DNA from: Verrucomicrobiaceae bacterium
GTDB taxonomy: Bacteria > Verrucomicrobiota > Verrucomicrobiae > Verrucomicrobiales > Akkermansiaceae
DNA length: 14,080 bases
Assembly (NCBI GenBank): GCA_947372405.1
Contig: CANBTO010000069.1
Span: forward strand, 1 to 14,080
Reading direction: 5' to 3'
Shown piece by piece: positions 13,453 through 14,080 of this stretch. Position 1 is the first letter of the stretch; each line of letters opens with the position of its first letter. The notes below the pieces were generated by a model. The model was not told where the DNA came from and ran no database searches. It was given only the letters and a program-made list of their open reading frames with translations. A program made the position numbers and the translations under genes.

Positions 13453-13851
13453 TTAGGGAACACGGAAATAATCGGCTCCCTTCTTTTTCGGGCGTAACGG
13501 CTCGTTGAACCTATAGGTCTTATCGTCTGGCCTGTACCTTAAGCCCGTAGAATGGTCAACGTAGGGATCCATTACTAAAGTGCCGCGGGACAAACCTCTA
13601 ACATCAACAACCTTTCCACTTAATGGAGCAATGACGAACCCATCTCTGCCGGGAATCTTTTTAGCGTATGGGTAGTCACCTTTGACGACCTGATTCGGCC
13701 ATTGATGTTCCGTTTTTTCCCCTGAGGGAATCCGATTGTCTGCCGCGGTTCTTCCGGCAGAACTGGAAGTATTACAGTTGCCAAGCAACACGGGGAGTAT
13801 TGTAATTACGGCGATTTTGATGTGACTAGAACCTATCCCAAAACCTATCAA
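13453..13851 (-). CDS. Small lipoprotein-like protein, 5' end replaced by an IS end
   Basis: The frame is 132 codons from a TTG at 13851. A hydrophobic stretch (HIKIAVITILPVLLGNC) ends at Cys26 and looks like a lipoprotein signal, though Asn at -1 is atypical for a lipobox. The mature part has PYAKKIPGRDGFV (61-73), VDVRG (82-86) and GTLVMDPY (90-97), a pattern I associate with small verrucomicrobial envelope proteins of unknown role. The first seven or eight codons lie within the end of the IS5-type element, and there is no ATG, so the native start was probably lost at insertion. Base composition is less GC-rich than most of the window. It may still be expressed from the TTG, or it may be a pseudogene. 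Confidence 0.55.
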   Translation of the reverse strand: MIGFGIGSSHIKIAVITILPVLLGNCNTSSSAGRTAADNRIPSGEKTEHQWPNQVVKGDYPYAKKIPGRDGFVIAPLSGKVVDVRGLSRGTLVMDPYVDHSTGLRYRPDDKTYRFNEPLRPKKKGADYFRVP

Positions 13852-14080
13852 GATATGGCAAGGGACATGCTTTAGGTTTGGTGATGTTACAACTTTCTGA
13901 AGACCAGCTTGATATGCTATGTGAGATACTTCCAGACCAGGCTCGAAGTCCGAAAGGCGGGAGGCCCCCGACGGACAAGCGCAAGGCGATCGGCGGGATT
14001 TTCTGGATCTTGGATAATGGCGCGAAATGGAAAGACCTTCCCGAGGAGTTTGGCACCAAGAGCGCTGTCCATCGTGCCTT
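13829..14080 (+). mobile_element. IS5-family insertion sequence, left end (truncated by window)
   Basis: The transposase start at 13884 is preceded by about 55 bases beginning GAACCTATCCCAAAACC, a plausible terminal inverted repeat. The sequence changes from lipoprotein coding to this end at about 13828, next to CTAG/CTA, which may be the target site. The other end lies outside the window, so the boundary and target duplication cannot be verified. Confidence 0.65.
13884..14080 (+). CDS. IS5-family transposase N-terminus (DUF4096-type), partial
   Basis: The 65 visible codons read MLQLSEDQLDMLCEILPDQA, then GRPPTDKRKAIGGIFWILDN, then GAKWKDLPEEFGTKSAVHRA. GRPPxDxRxxIxGIxWxLxxGxxWxDLPxxFG is the hallmark of the N-terminal domain of IS5-family transposases. 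The DDE catalytic residues would lie beyond the window. In related elements the transposase is often split into two overlapping frames joined by frameshifting, which cannot be tested here. A GTG three bases upstream is an alternative start. Confidence 0.88.
   Translation, partial: MLQLSEDQLDMLCEILPDQARSPKGGRPPTDKRKAIGGIFWILDNGAKWKDLPEEFGTKSAVHRA

Noticed and set aside
1..14080. CTAAC/GTTAG pentamers recurring in genes through rare TTA and CTA codons
   Set aside because: About a dozen were seen by eye, which is not above the count expected for this base composition.

Overview
The window is GC-rich, densely coded bacterial DNA. It most likely comes from a Verrucomicrobiota genome of the Luteolibacter/Haloferula kind. 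This is an inference from gene content: an OprO/OprP-type porin next to an Rrf2 regulator and a YezD protein, secreted GH29 and heparinase II/III enzymes, a small lipoprotein-like protein with a DVRG...GT.V.DPY pattern, and mostly weak Shine-Dalgarno sequences. No 16S or marker gene is present to confirm it.

Left block (1-2263, all minus strand): an Rrf2-family regulator with a Cys cluster is followed by an overlapping yezD-like gene, then by a roughly 110-nt nested hairpin RNA ending in a U-run, then by a phosphate-selective-type porin that runs off the left edge. YezD and Rrf2 proteins are linked to sulfur metabolism in other bacteria, so this looks like a sulfur- or anion-uptake operon with an RNA element inside it.

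Middle block (2264-11301): a secreted GH29 alpha-L-fucosidase (+) converges on a two-gene minus-strand unit of unrecognised proteins, one membrane-anchored and one exported and helical. Next come an ABCG-like fused ATPase-permease and an IscU/NifU-N scaffold protein, both minus strand. A secreted heparinase II/III-family protein (+) starts on the far side of a 374-bp intergenic region holding CGCAAA-type repeats. The fucosidase and heparinase suggest breakdown of fucose-containing or uronate-rich polysaccharides.

Right block (11302-14080): this part looks accessory and rearranged. A vapBC-type toxin-antitoxin pair lies directly behind the heparinase gene, and a second, diverged copy of the last 57 bp of that gene lies behind vapC. 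A convergent mazEF pair follows. Its promoter is embedded in a perfect 31-bp palindrome that places the predicted transcript start almost on the mazE ATG. Then come short repeats (ACTGCCCCCAGAGA-like), a small lipoprotein-like gene whose 5' end has been replaced by the end of an IS5-family element, and the start of that element's transposase, cut by the right edge.

No tRNA, rRNA or CRISPR array was seen. The best candidates for something new are the hairpin RNA between yezD and the porin, the duplicated heparinase gene end flanking vapBC, and the palindromic leaderless mazEF promoter.
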